A DNA stretch of 64,000 nt from Robiginitomaculum antarcticum DSM 21748 (GCF_000365025.1 NZ_KB823011.1:1198621-1262620), one strand, 5' to 3'. Counted from the first letter of the stretch, positions 27,948-36,777 are shown. The notes: a model not told the origin generated them from the letters alone. A program made the numbers and translations.

Positions 27948-28906
27948 TGACTCCAAGCATCTCATATATCATTTATATTCTTATTTTCGCGTCGGCTTTC
28001 TTAGTCATGCAGGCAGTAATTGGAGGCGGGCGACAAGCCGTCGTTAAAGTGCGCCTGGCTAATGCGCGGCTCAAAAAGTTAGAGGCCGATGAGACGCGTA
28101 TTCTTGTCGTGGAAAAGATGCGTAAAAGTCGGAGCCTGAACGCTGACGGAGATTTAGATGCCGTCAACAGATGGCTCAATACATTAGTTCTCCAATCCGG
28201 AGCCCCTCTGGGTAAAGGCGGCATTTATGTTATAATGGGCGGCTTGTCGGTAGCCTTGCCGGCCATATTTTTTACTCTGACCCAAAACTATTATTACGCT
28301 TTGGCCGGATTGGCTTTGGGGGCCCTTGGCCCCATATTCGGCCTGAAGGTCCTGGTGAAGCGCCGCCGCGCAAAGATCGGGTCGCAACTTCCCGAAGCTT
28401 TGGACGTCATCGTACGTTCGCTTAGCGCAGGGCATCCCGTACCCGTCGCTATGAATATGGTTGGGCGCGAAATGCCCGATCCTATTGGTTCTGAATTTGG
28501 CATGACAAATGACGAAATATCCTTTGGCGCAAGTCTTGGCGAAGGCATTCAGCGTATGGCGGAGCGTGTCGGTCATGCGGATTTTGATCTCTTTGCGGCC
28601 ACTGTTCGCTTGCAAGAGCGCACGGGCAGTAATTTGGCGGATTTATTGCGGGCCAACTCCAAAACAATCCGTGACCGCCAGCGTATGCGCCTAAAGATCA
28701 AGGCCGCCTCTGCGGAAGGGCGCATGTCTGCGATGATCCTGAATCTCGCGCCTCTGTTGCTCTACATATCTATCCGCCTTGTCGCGCCTAATTTTTATGG
28801 CGAAGTCGCAGACAACCCTATGCTTAATTACGGCCTCGGCGCGGCCGTTATTTGGATGATCATTGGGAATCTTGTCATGCGAAAAATGATTGCTTTTCGG
28901 ATTTAG
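27947..28906 (+). CDS. tadB: Tad inner-membrane platform protein TadB
   Basis: 319 residues. One N-terminal helix, a pair of helices in the middle (about 94-135), the T2SSF cytoplasmic domain with QLPEALDVIVRSLSAGHPVP, and two terminal helices. The T2SSF motif with its conserved Glu/Pro and the order before a second F-domain protein identify TadB. It forms the platform on which CpaF acts. Confidence 0.92.
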   Translation: MTPSISYIIYILIFASAFLVMQAVIGGGRQAVVKVRLANARLKKLEADETRILVVEKMRKSRSLNADGDLDAVNRWLNTLVLQSGAPLGKGGIYVIMGGLSVALPAIFFTLTQNYYYALAGLALGALGPIFGLKVLVKRRRAKIGSQLPEALDVIVRSLSAGHPVPVAMNMVGREMPDPIGSEFGMTNDEISFGASLGEGIQRMAERVGHADFDLFAATVRLQERTGSNLADLLRANSKTIRDRQRMRLKIKAASAEGRMSAMILNLAPLLLYISIRLVAPNFYGEVADNPMLNYGLGAAVIWMIIGNLVMRKMIAFRI

Positions 28907-28915
28907 GAGCGCGCT

Positions 28916-29860
28916 ATGGATTTCCTCACATTGACTGTGCCACCGATGGCGATCATTACGATTTCAATCGTATTTTTAGCGGCGTCAATCACTTTGGTTT
29001 TTATGTCGATTAAAACGACATTGGAATATCAAAAAAATATTAATCGCCGTTTGAAGCCCCATACTACGGCCGGGGTCAAAACGTCTCAAGAGCCTTCATC
29101 AAGTATTTTCAAAAGATATAATCTAGCTAAATTCGCCACTAAGATCACTCTGCCTCATGAGGCAGAGATCACGCGTACACGTTATTTATTGTCACAAGCC
29201 GGATATTTTTCACCTAGCGCTGTCAAAACATTTTATGGCTTGCGGACGCTGGCTGTCATTGTGCCGCAATTTATCTTGATATCCTCATGGGGGTATCTTG
29301 CCAAGAACTATGAATTTTCGACACTTATTTTTACGTCTGCGACTTTTGCTATTTTAGGGCTTTTCGGCCCGGGCTTCATCGTTAAACGCAAAAAAAAGCG
29401 CAGGACATTACTATGCCGTGAGGGTTTTCCGGACATGATGGATCTGCTTGTCGCTTGCATTGAGGCCGGCTTGGGACTGGACGCAGCGATGAACCGCGTG
29501 GCGGAAGAGCTGGGACAAAGATATCCACCGCTCAAGGTTGGCCTGGACCTTATGAATTTGGAGCTTCGCGCGGGCCGGCCCCGCCACGAGGCCATGCTCA
29601 ATTTCGCCAACCGGGTTGACCTCGAAGAAGCGCGGGCCCTGACCACCATGCTGAAACAATCCGAAGATATGGGCAGTTCTTTAGGCACGGCGTTACGCTC
29701 ATTTTCAGAAGAAATGCGGTCCAAGCGTATGCTCTTGGCAGAAGAAAAAGCGCTCGCCTTATCCGCTAAGCTGACCGTACCTTTAATTCTATTTATTTTT
29801 CCAACAATCATCATTTTGCTACTCATGCCGGCCGGCATTCGCTTAGCCGGCGCGTTTTAA
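28916..29860 (+). CDS. tadC: Tad inner-membrane platform protein TadC
   Basis: 314 residues. N-terminal helix at about 10-32, two helices at about 105-145, a T2SSF domain with EGFPDMMDLLVACIEAGLGL and DAAMNRVAEELGQRYP, and a final hydrophobic segment ending the protein. It is the second F-domain component and partners TadB. It begins ten bases after tadB with a GGAG site. Confidence 0.93.
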   Translation: MDFLTLTVPPMAIITISIVFLAASITLVFMSIKTTLEYQKNINRRLKPHTTAGVKTSQEPSSSIFKRYNLAKFATKITLPHEAEITRTRYLLSQAGYFSPSAVKTFYGLRTLAVIVPQFILISSWGYLAKNYEFSTLIFTSATFAILGLFGPGFIVKRKKKRRTLLCREGFPDMMDLLVACIEAGLGLDAAMNRVAEELGQRYPPLKVGLDLMNLELRAGRPRHEAMLNFANRVDLEEARALTTMLKQSEDMGSSLGTALRSFSEEMRSKRMLLAEEKALALSAKLTVPLILFIFPTIIILLLMPAGIRLAGAF

Positions 29861-29861
29861 A

Positions 29862-30737
29862 ATGCGCTATAGCTTTATAATTTTTGCAACTCTTCTTGCA
29901 GGCTGCGCCAGTTCTTCCACTCTATCCAAAATAGATGCATCGGCGCCTGATACAAAAATCGATGTGCGGCGGGTCGAAACGCCTCACCTTAGTGCCGAAG
30001 AGCGTAAGAATTTATTTATGCAAGCTCACCTATTTGTTGAAAATAACGCATGTGACAAGGCTTATGAAACCTTGCAGACGCTACACTGGGATGATCCCTC
30101 AGACTTAACCGTTCACCTGAAAATGGGGGATTGCGCGCTTGCCCTGTCCAATTTTCAGAGCGCGTTTGAACACTATGCCCAAGCGCCGGACAGCGCGCCG
30201 CGCTTAGCCGGTCAAACCTTGGTCGAAATTGCTCTGGGAAAAACGAAGACTGTCGAGCGAGACATTAATAAGGCGATTATTGTTAATCTGGCCGACCACC
30301 GTCTTTGGAATGCACGGGGCCGGTATCAAGACAGTCAAGGCCGGTGGATCGAGGCTGTGGAGAGCTATGTGCAAGCCTTAAGAACCGGCGCAGACCGCGC
30401 GCCGACAATTAATAATATGGGCGTATCGCTTATGATGCAGGGCCGCTACGCCGAGGCGCGGGAAAAATTTAATCAAGCCCTAAGCTTAAAGCCCGGCGTC
30501 ATGATTTTTGATAATAATCGCCGCCTGAGCTTTGCGCTCGAACAAAATTATGACCGCGCCTTTGCGGGCTTAACACCGGAATTATCTGCGATACTTTTAA
30601 ATGATGCCGGCTATATTGCGCTTCAAAACGGCCACACAACATTAGCGCGCCGTATGTTTGAAGAGGCATTAGTTCTCAGTCCTGTTCATATGCCCCAGGC
30701 GCAAGCAAATTTGGACGCTTCAAAGTCGCCGCCCTAG
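29862..30737 (+). CDS. tadD: TadD-like TPR lipoprotein
   Basis: 291 residues. The lipoprotein signal FIIFATLLAGC is followed by tetratricopeptide repeats (for example ADLTVHLKMGDCALALSNFQ-like units and MGVSLMMQGRYAEAREKFNQ). TadD is the pilotin-like TPR protein needed for secretin stability in Tad systems. It starts one base after the tadC stop and is the last gene of the operon. The reading frame after it, up to the tRNA, holds nothing coding. Confidence 0.9.
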   Translation: MRYSFIIFATLLAGCASSSTLSKIDASAPDTKIDVRRVETPHLSAEERKNLFMQAHLFVENNACDKAYETLQTLHWDDPSDLTVHLKMGDCALALSNFQSAFEHYAQAPDSAPRLAGQTLVEIALGKTKTVERDINKAIIVNLADHRLWNARGRYQDSQGRWIEAVESYVQALRTGADRAPTINNMGVSLMMQGRYAEAREKFNQALSLKPGVMIFDNNRRLSFALEQNYDRAFAGLTPELSAILLNDAGYIALQNGHTTLARRMFEEALVLSPVHMPQAQANLDASKSPP

Positions 30738-30871
30738 GAATAGATGCGTAGCAAGGTTAAGAGAGTCAAATACGACGCTAATTCACGCCACTACCTGCTT
30801 CTAAATAGCAATGTACACCAATTAAGCTTCACCACGAAAGCACATAAAGATCTGAAATATAGGATTAAGTC

Positions 30872-30946
30872 TGGAGCGGGCGATGAGATTCGAACTCACG
30901 ACCCCAACCTTGGCAAGGTTGTGCTCTACCACTGAGCTACGCCCGC
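30872..30946 (-). tRNA. tRNA-Gly(GCC) with encoded CCA
   Basis: The minus strand reads a full cloverleaf: acceptor GCGGGCG pairing with CGCCCGC, D-loop AGCTCAGTGGTAGAGC, anticodon loop TTGCCAA (anticodon GCC, glycine), T-arm GAGTTCGAATCTC, discriminator T and CCA at the 3' end (30872-30874). 75 bases long, with no intron. Confidence 0.97.
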
Positions 30947-31135
30947 TCTTAGACGTTATATATGCAGCATGGGTAATCCGTAGCCAAACGGGAGCTGCAA
31001 GAGCGCGGTATATGTCAAATCGTAGCTGTAGAATCAAGCCGCTTTTACGGCAAAGCCAAAGTTTCTGCAGCCCGATTTGGCCGTTCACCGCGGCCGCGAA
31101 TTGCGCTATGCCCCCTTTAAGCGCGGAGTAGGATT

Positions 31136-31642
31136 ATGATCACAACGCAACAGGGCTGTCTGGCGCAGCTCACCGATATGGGCATATCGCATCAAACCCA
31201 TGACCATCCGGCGGTGTTCACCGTCGAGCAGGGCGCGGACATCAAATCACGCCTGCCCGGCGGACATACCAAAAATCTGTTTTTAAAATCCAAAGACGGG
31301 CAATATGTTCTGGTTTGCGCTCTGGGCGGGACGGCGATTGAGGTCAATCAGCTCCATAAGCAGATCGGGACAAAGCGCCTCTCCTTTGGCAAGCCCGAGG
31401 ATATGACCCGCCTGCTGGGCGTGACCCCCGGCTCAGTGACGTTATTCGGCCTGATGAATGATGCAGGCGGAAAAGTGCGGCTTGTGATCGATGCCGCGCT
31501 GGCAGCCTGCGAAATTGTGAATTTTCATCCGCTGCAGAACACAGCCACGACCGCCATCAGCAGCGCGGATATGATGCATTTTGCGCGCTCCACCGGACAT
31601 GACCCGCTTGTAATTGATTTTTCTGCGACCCCATCACCTTAA
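31136..31642 (+). CDS. Prolyl-tRNA deacylase-like trans-editing protein (ProX/YbaK fold)
   Basis: 168 residues. The YbaK/ProRS-editing fold is shown by KSRLPGGHTKNLFLKSKDGQ, the central LVCALGGTAIEVNQLHK, the GVTPGSVTLFGLMND loop and the late VNFHPLQNTATTAIS. The GHTKNLFL lysine and the GxxP loop are typical of ProXp-ala, which hydrolyses Ala-tRNA(Pro) in trans. It is followed within 60 bases by the thioredoxin-like gene and may be co-transcribed. A YbaK Cys-tRNA(Pro) editor is the main alternative, but the motif set favours ProX. Confidence 0.85.
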   Translation: MITTQQGCLAQLTDMGISHQTHDHPAVFTVEQGADIKSRLPGGHTKNLFLKSKDGQYVLVCALGGTAIEVNQLHKQIGTKRLSFGKPEDMTRLLGVTPGSVTLFGLMNDAGGKVRLVIDAALAACEIVNFHPLQNTATTAISSADMMHFARSTGHDPLVIDFSATPSP

Positions 31643-31701
31643 TAGCCCTTGCAAGCGCGCCGGGCGCGCCCACATAAGCCAGATAGATAAAGAGGTTTAT
31701 T

Positions 31702-32640
31702 ATGAATGATGCAGCCCCCGTTTCCACCGATATGATCAAAGACACTGATACAGCCAGCTTTGCTGCGGATGTGATTGAGGCGTCTAAAGATGTTCCGGTG
31801 ATTGTCGATTTTTGGGCGCCGTGGTGCGGGCCGTGTAAACAGCTTATGCCCGTATTGGAGCGCGTTGTGCGCGCCCAAGAGGGCAAAGTTAAAATGGTCA
31901 AAGTCAATATTGACGATAACCAAGAGCTTGCCGGACAAATGCGCGTGCAGTCCATTCCGGCCGTATTTGCCTTTAAAGACGGACAGCCTGTTGACGGATT
32001 TATGGGCGGACAGCCTGAGTCTGAGCTGAAGAAATTTGTCGCGCGCCTGACCGGCGAAGCGGATACCGGGCAGGAAGCCGAGGCGCTGTTTTCGCGTGCC
32101 ATGGGCACATTGCAATCCGGCGATATTGGCGGCGCGGCGCAGGATCTGGCGCAGGCCATTCATGTCCATCCCGAGCATACCGGCGCGCGCGCGGCGCTGG
32201 CGCGTGTTTATTTAGAGAGTGGCGGAATGGATGAGGCCCGGGCTTTGCTAACCGATGCGCCCGAAGAAGTGGCTGACCATCCCGACCTGGCGTCAGTGCG
32301 CGCCGCGCTCGATCTGCGCAGCGGCCGCGAAGGCGACGAAGACGGCGACGCTATTGATGAGGGGGAGGCGCAAGCTGATCCTGCTGTAACAGCGGCTTTG
32401 GCCAAGGTCGAGGCGAACCCCGATGATCTGGACGCACGTCTTGAGGCCGCCAAAGCGCTGGCCGCGACAGGCGATAACGGGGCGGCGATGGATCATTGTC
32501 TTTACGCCGTGGCGAAGAACCGCGCCCATGATGATGAGGCGGCGCGAAAATTCCTGCTGACATTATTTCAGGCTGAAGGCAGCGAGAGCGAGCTGGCCCG
32601 TGACGGACGTGCGCGCTTATCCTCAATCCTATTTGCCTAG
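31702..32640 (+). CDS. CnoX/YbbN-like thioredoxin with TPR tail
   Basis: 312 residues. A thioredoxin domain (about 10-115) carries an intact active site, WAPWCGPCKQL, with cysteines 42 and 45, and the cis-Pro loop SIPAVFAFKDG. Residues about 125-310 are TPR-like helices. This is the architecture of CnoX (YbbN), a holdase that protects proteins and passes them to GroEL. Some proteobacterial copies have lost the first cysteine, but this one keeps both and should be an active oxidoreductase. It is cytoplasmic, with no signal peptide. Confidence 0.9.
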   Translation: MNDAAPVSTDMIKDTDTASFAADVIEASKDVPVIVDFWAPWCGPCKQLMPVLERVVRAQEGKVKMVKVNIDDNQELAGQMRVQSIPAVFAFKDGQPVDGFMGGQPESELKKFVARLTGEADTGQEAEALFSRAMGTLQSGDIGGAAQDLAQAIHVHPEHTGARAALARVYLESGGMDEARALLTDAPEEVADHPDLASVRAALDLRSGREGDEDGDAIDEGEAQADPAVTAALAKVEANPDDLDARLEAAKALAATGDNGAAMDHCLYAVAKNRAHDDEAARKFLLTLFQAEGSESELARDGRARLSSILFA

Positions 32641-32648
32641 GCTGAGAG

Positions 32649-32673
32649 GATTGCCCCTGGCGGGCAATCTTTA
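32649..32673. terminator. Terminator between convergent genes
   Basis: Perfect 8-bp stem GATTGCCC / GGGCAATC with a five-base loop and a following TTTAATT, between stops at 32640 and 32687. Confidence 0.7.
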
Positions 32674-32686
32674 ATTAAAACCCGGC

Positions 32687-33046
32687 TTAATCCACACACA
32701 GGCCGGGCTGGACCTCGCCGCCAATGATCTCGCTATTACAGCCAAACGGATTGGTGTCCGCCTCGCATTGGCCTGTGGCGTCATAGCCGGCCGCGTCGAA
32801 ATCATTGGCCAGACAGCGGCCCTCACATTGACCGCTATCCGTGCAGACCTGGCCCGCATCACTATAGGATAAATTACAATAATCCATACCGGCTAAACCT
32901 GCGGGGCCATAGCTGCCGCCTTGGGCCTGACAGGCGGCCTTTTCACTCATCGCGCCATTCCCCGTAGCCCCATTCCCGGGCGCTGCGCAGGCTCCAAGCC
33001 AGAGCGCGGAAAGTATAAGCGCGGACGCGGTTTTAAATTTAGCCAT
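32687..33046 (-). CDS. Small cysteine-rich lipoprotein, unknown function
   Basis: 119 residues from the ATG at 33046. The signal is MAKFKTASALILSALWLGAC with a lipobox, and the mature part has eleven cysteines, for example in GQCEGRCLANDF and NPFGCNSE. No catalytic motif is seen. Regular Cys spacing suggests a small disulphide-stabilised envelope protein. The start overlaps the end of the upstream gene by eight bases, so it is the last member of the four-gene minus-strand unit. A longer frame from 33235 is rejected because it lacks a signal peptide and runs antiparallel through the neighbouring gene. Confidence 0.75.
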   Translation of the reverse strand: MAKFKTASALILSALWLGACAAPGNGATGNGAMSEKAACQAQGGSYGPAGLAGMDYCNLSYSDAGQVCTDSGQCEGRCLANDFDAAGYDATGQCEADTNPFGCNSEIIGGEVQPGLCVD

Positions 33047-33512
33047 AATAATCTTCACATGTTGAATAGTCGCCATTGGCGACGGATTTACTGCCCCAAT
33101 TTGCCGGATTGAGCGGGGCGTCACCCGCAAATGTGACATTATCATAGCTATAAAGGCAAGACCCGCTGCGAAATTCGTAAAAACAATGAGCAAAGGCGCG
33201 GCCCTGCTCATCATATTCAAAACACATTTGATCATTTTCGATATACCAGATGCCGCCGGAGCGAGAATCGCCCTCGCGATAATCTGTTGTGCCGTTCGCT
33301 CCCATGGTTTCGGTAAATTGTTTCGTCACGCTGCGCGACGTCGGGTTTTTATAGACGCCGTAAATCGTTTTACCTGAATAGGCGGCGCGCAACTCATCGC
33401 CGCGCAGCCGCTCTAACGTCGCCGGGTCAGGAACATGGGACATGTCCTGCGCAAAAGCGGGAATGACGGAGACTAAGGGCAGAAGCAAAGCAATGCTTAA
33501 TAAACCCCGCAT
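33039..33512 (-). CDS. Secreted protein, paralogue 3 of a tandem trio (DUF995-like shape)
   Basis: 157 residues with a cleavable signal (MRGLLSIALLLPLVSVIPAF, then AQ). The mature protein has the trio pattern: L-G-x-x-LRAAYSGKTIYG, a central TDYREGD, W-x-I-x-x-D-QMCFEYD, a CFYEFRSGSCLYSY block and the terminal TCEDYYG. Four cysteines are shared with its neighbours and probably form two disulphides. From memory the pattern recalls DUF995 secreted proteins of alphaproteobacteria, but this is not verified. Function unknown. Confidence 0.75.
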   Translation of the reverse strand: MRGLLSIALLLPLVSVIPAFAQDMSHVPDPATLERLRGDELRAAYSGKTIYGVYKNPTSRSVTKQFTETMGANGTTDYREGDSRSGGIWYIENDQMCFEYDEQGRAFAHCFYEFRSGSCLYSYDNVTFAGDAPLNPANWGSKSVANGDYSTCEDYYG

Positions 33513-33515
33513 GAC

Positions 33516-33974
33516 CTATCCAATCAAATCATCACAGGTCGACACGTCGCCTTTGCGGATGGATTTAACGCTCCACGCATTGGCATTAACAGGGCCGAGC
33601 GCCGTGGTATCGCGCGGGTTATATCCATAAATACAGGTGCCGGAGCGGTACATGCGAAAGCAGTGGCGCCCCGGAAAATTTTCATATTCAAAGCACATGA
33701 CATCGTCGACCAGAATATCCCAATAGCCTTTCAGGCGCATCGGGCCTTCGCGGTAATCTGTGCGCCCGTCCACACCCATCTTTTCGGTAAAACTGTCTGT
33801 GCCGGTTTCCTCGCGCGCGTCTTTATAAGTGCCGTAATGGGTCTTTCCGGCAAAGGCTTCGCGCAATTGCTTGCCTGATAACAGCGTCATATCTTCTGCG
33901 CCATTGAGCGTATATTGCGCTGAAGCGGGCATCGCGAAAAGACACGCCGTAAGGATCAAGAGCCGCGCGCGCAT
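33516..33974 (-). CDS. Secreted protein, paralogue 2 of a tandem trio
   Basis: 152 residues with signal MRARLLILTACLFAMPASAQ. The same pattern is present: QLREAFAGKTHYGTYKD, FTEKMGVDGRTDYREG, DDVMCFEYEN, HCFRMYRSGTCIYGY and the ending STCDDLIG. It overlaps the upstream paralogue by one base and is followed by the next after three bases. These spacings show one operon made by tandem duplication. Confidence 0.75.
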   Translation of the reverse strand: MRARLLILTACLFAMPASAQYTLNGAEDMTLLSGKQLREAFAGKTHYGTYKDAREETGTDSFTEKMGVDGRTDYREGPMRLKGYWDILVDDVMCFEYENFPGRHCFRMYRSGTCIYGYNPRDTTALGPVNANAWSVKSIRKGDVSTCDDLIG

Positions 33975-34471
33975 TAGCCGATCACCGGATCACAACTGGC
34001 GGTCTCGCCGGTTTTGACGGAGCGCGCTATCCAATACAGGCCGTCTTGCGCGCCCATAATCCCGGCAGCATTGCTGCCGTAATAATAATAGCAATTGCCA
34101 ACCTGGTAGACATAGAAACAACCGCCGGCCATATGGTCTTGTTCGTAAGAATAGCAGATGCGCTCGCCAAAGCGCCGCCATTGTCCGGTCGCGACCATAT
34201 CGCCTTCGTTATAGGTGACGGTTCCGTCGGAAAATGTGGTTTCGGTATAGTCTTTCGTTCCGGTGTTTTCGCGCAATATGGCGTAGCTGCCCTTATGGGT
34301 AACGCCTGAAAAAGCGGCGCTTAAGCTCTCGCCCGTCACCTGCTCTCCGGTCGGGCGGATATCAATATCCTGTGTCGGCTCGCCGGCATGGGCCGGAGCG
34401 GCAAAACCGGACGCGGCTACAAAGATAGCTGCGACGCGCAAAAACTGTGAAAGCGTACTCGTCAATCTCAT
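33974..34471 (-). CDS. Secreted protein, paralogue 1 of a tandem trio
   Basis: 165 residues from the ATG at 34471. The signal is LRVAAIFVAASGFAAPAHAG. The trio pattern follows: SLSAAFSGVTHKGSYAI, FSDGTVTYNEGDMVATGQW, ERICYSYEQD, GGCFYVYQVGNCYYYYGS and the ending ASCDPVIG. A tyrosine-rich run (YYYYG) is unusual. A longer frame from 34570 is rejected because it puts charged residues before the signal. It is the first gene of the unit, 22 bases from a divergent plus-strand gene. Confidence 0.75.
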   Translation of the reverse strand: MRLTSTLSQFLRVAAIFVAASGFAAPAHAGEPTQDIDIRPTGEQVTGESLSAAFSGVTHKGSYAILRENTGTKDYTETTFSDGTVTYNEGDMVATGQWRRFGERICYSYEQDHMAGGCFYVYQVGNCYYYYGSNAAGIMGAQDGLYWIARSVKTGETASCDPVIG

Positions 34472-34493
34472 ATCGATAGCGTAACATAGCTTA

Positions 34494-34868
34494 ATGACAG
34501 GCCAAAGTAACAAATCCGAAAGCCCCCCCGCGCCGCGAGTAAACCCTGATGCGCCGCGCGTACGCCGCAAAGACCGCGTTTTTCGCCGCAGCCGCGCCGC
34601 CCGCGCCCGCCGCGCGCAGCAAGATAAGAAAGACTTCCGTCTCGTCGTGATTATGCTGCAGCTCTCCGTTCTCGGCGCATTGGTTCTGGCCGCGCTGGGA
34701 ATTGCCGGCGTTCGGGTTTTATCCGGCGACGGCGCGTCAGATCAGAACTGGCTTTATGCGGTGTCGGCGCCAGTCTTTATGGGATTGTCTTTGGCAGAGA
34801 TTGGCGCGGGACTTTTCTTTTTCATTGTTATCGGCGCGCTGCTGTGGCGGGTGCGCCGCCCGCGGTAA
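34494..34868 (+). CDS. Small membrane protein with arginine-rich N-terminus, unknown
   Basis: 124 residues. The first 47 are strongly basic (APRVRRKDRVFRRSRAARAR, then RAQQDKKD), followed by two membrane helices (about 50-72 and 90-117). It starts 22 bases from the divergent secreted-protein operon. The basic N-terminus implies a cytoplasmic N-end bound to phospholipid or nucleic acid. No family recognised, but codon use and clear hairpin topology support a real gene. Confidence 0.6.
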   Translation: MTGQSNKSESPPAPRVNPDAPRVRRKDRVFRRSRAARARRAQQDKKDFRLVVIMLQLSVLGALVLAALGIAGVRVLSGDGASDQNWLYAVSAPVFMGLSLAEIGAGLFFFIVIGALLWRVRRPR

Positions 34869-34986
34869 AATATTCCACCGCCGCGAATTATCGCCGTCAC
34901 TGCAGGCAAAACATTGCGCAAGGTACGAAAATCGCCTAAAGCGCGCCCCGCAAGCCCGCCCGCTTAACCCCATCCAAGGACATATT

Positions 34987-36018
34987 ATGAGCCTGAATTA
35001 CGCAATCGTCGGCGCGACTGGAAATGTCGGCACCGAAATGCTGCAAATCCTGTCTGAATCCGCTCTGGATATTGGCCAGGTTTATGCCGTGGCCTCACGT
35101 AAAAGCATTGGCCGCGAAGTCAGTTTTGGTGACAAATCGCTGAAATGCTACGATCTGGAAACCTTTGACTTTAACAAAGTCGATCTCGTTTTGATGAGCG
35201 CAGGCGGTGATGTATCCAAAAAATGGTCACCCGAAATTGCCTCCACCGGCGCGGTTGTGATCGACAATAGCTCGGCCTTTCGCATGGATCCCGATGTTCC
35301 CTTGGTCGTGCCCGAGGTGAATGCTGACGCGGCGATGAATTATAAAAAGAAGAACATCATCGCCAATCCAAACTGCTCGACGATCCAGATGGTTGTGGTG
35401 TTAAAGCCGCTTCATGACCATGCCAAAATAAAGCGCGTTGTCGTGTCCACCTATCAATCCGTCTCCGGCGGCGGCAAGAAAAACATGGACGAGCTGTGGC
35501 TGCAAACCAAAGGCATTTATTCCAATGACGCGCTAGCGCCGCATAATTTTCCCAAGCAAATCGCCTTTAACGTCATTCCGCATATCGACGTATTTATGGC
35601 TGACGGCCAGACCAAAGAAGAATGGAAAATGAATGTCGAGACCAAGAAAATTCTCGACCCCAAGATTAAAGTGACCGCAACCTGCGTGCGCGTTCCGACT
35701 TTTGTCGGCCATGCTGAAGCCGTCAATATTGAATTTGAAAACGACATCACCGCGGACGAAGCGCGCGACATATTGCGCGAATCTCCAGGCTTGATGGTGG
35801 TCGATAAACGCGAAGACGGCGGCTATATCACGCCGATTGACTGCGTCGGTGAATTTGCCACCTTCGTCTCGCGCATCCGTGATGACAGCACGCAAGACAA
35901 CACCATCAATCTCTGGATTGTGTCGGATAATCTGCGCAAAGGCGCGGCGCTGAACACCGTCCAAATCGCCGAAGCCATGGTCAATCGCGGCTTTAAAGGA
36001 CGGCTGGGTAGGGTTTAA
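34987..36018 (+). CDS. asd: Aspartate-semialdehyde dehydrogenase
   Basis: 343 residues. NADP-binding VGATGNVGTEML, the catalytic cysteine C130 in NPNCSTIQMVV, the YQSVSGGGKKNMDEL element and the substrate-binding RVPTFVGHAEAVNIEF identify the enzyme. It makes aspartate semialdehyde for lysine, diaminopimelate, threonine and methionine synthesis in the cytoplasm. The start at 34987 (MSLNYAIVGATG) is required by the Rossmann fold. The same frame is open back to 34702 but that part is not homologous. Confidence 0.96.
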   Translation: MSLNYAIVGATGNVGTEMLQILSESALDIGQVYAVASRKSIGREVSFGDKSLKCYDLETFDFNKVDLVLMSAGGDVSKKWSPEIASTGAVVIDNSSAFRMDPDVPLVVPEVNADAAMNYKKKNIIANPNCSTIQMVVVLKPLHDHAKIKRVVVSTYQSVSGGGKKNMDELWLQTKGIYSNDALAPHNFPKQIAFNVIPHIDVFMADGQTKEEWKMNVETKKILDPKIKVTATCVRVPTFVGHAEAVNIEFENDITADEARDILRESPGLMVVDKREDGGYITPIDCVGEFATFVSRIRDDSTQDNTINLWIVSDNLRKGAALNTVQIAEAMVNRGFKGRLGRV

Positions 36019-36068
36019 ATTTAATTGATCGTTAGTTCTTTGATCTCTTTGAGTCTAGAGGATATTTA

Positions 36069-36743
36069 ATGGATAAATTACCCGCTTTTCAATATGCAAT
36101 TCCTCTAAATGATGATGGCATTGTACCGCACATAACTTTTGAATTATCGGAAATCGAATACGCCGCACTGGGGCGGGTTTCAATTCAATGGTCATTTTTA
36201 GAGCATGTTTTGTCGGAAATATGCCTAAGGTTTTATAGACTTATACAAATTGAACCACCAGAGGGTATTAAGAACTTCGCATTCAAAAAAAGGCTGCAAC
36301 AATTTAACAAACTCATAAGTTTGCTTGATGAGCATGAACTGCCAATATCTAATCTTCAACAATTACATAAGGACATGGCAAAAGCTGCCCAAAAACGAAA
36401 TAAGCTAATACATGGGATTTGGGACTACAACCATACTAATCCCTTTGGTCTGGAAATTTATGGCGACAAACCAGAAGGTGCGTACTCTGGAAATGAAGAT
36501 TTAGATTCAATATATCAGCTTTCAATTGACATTGGTTTTTTAAATTTTTTCATGATCGAAATGAATATTGACGGCGAGAAAATTTCGGACTTACCTAGAA
36601 CAGGTGTAGTTTATGGAAAAGATGGAGAACTAATGGGACACATGCACAGGTCGATGATGTTATCTTCGAAAAATCAAGACCGTCTTTATCCAAACATGCT
36701 CCCTGACACGAAAGAAAATCCTTCAAAAAAGAATGAAGATTGA
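36069..36743 (+). CDS. AT-rich orphan gene, possible HEPN-like protein
   Basis: 224 residues in sequence markedly richer in A/T than its neighbours. A helical middle part contains AAQKRNKLIHGIWDYN, in which R110-N-K-L-I-H115 matches the R-x4-6-H motif of HEPN RNase and DUF4145-like proteins. An acidic N-terminal strand region and a lysine-rich tail flank it. A GAGGA site lies upstream of the ATG. No partner gene is adjacent. Position between asd and rsmE in a low-GC patch suggests recent gain. Function (RNA cleavage, or a structural HEPN domain) is inference only. Confidence 0.65.
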   Translation: MDKLPAFQYAIPLNDDGIVPHITFELSEIEYAALGRVSIQWSFLEHVLSEICLRFYRLIQIEPPEGIKNFAFKKRLQQFNKLISLLDEHELPISNLQQLHKDMAKAAQKRNKLIHGIWDYNHTNPFGLEIYGDKPEGAYSGNEDLDSIYQLSIDIGFLNFFMIEMNIDGEKISDLPRTGVVYGKDGELMGHMHRSMMLSSKNQDRLYPNMLPDTKENPSKKNED

Positions 36744-36777
36744 CTTTTAGAATACCTTTTCAGGGCGCGCGGGCTAA

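Noticed and set aside
30744-30935. Small protein frame overlapping the tRNA
   Set aside because: It runs through the tRNA-Gly gene on the other strand and ends in tRNA sequence.
34702-34986. Long in-frame extension of asd
   Set aside because: The Rossmann motif starts two to three residues after the ATG at 34987. The extension overlaps the preceding gene and is not homologous.
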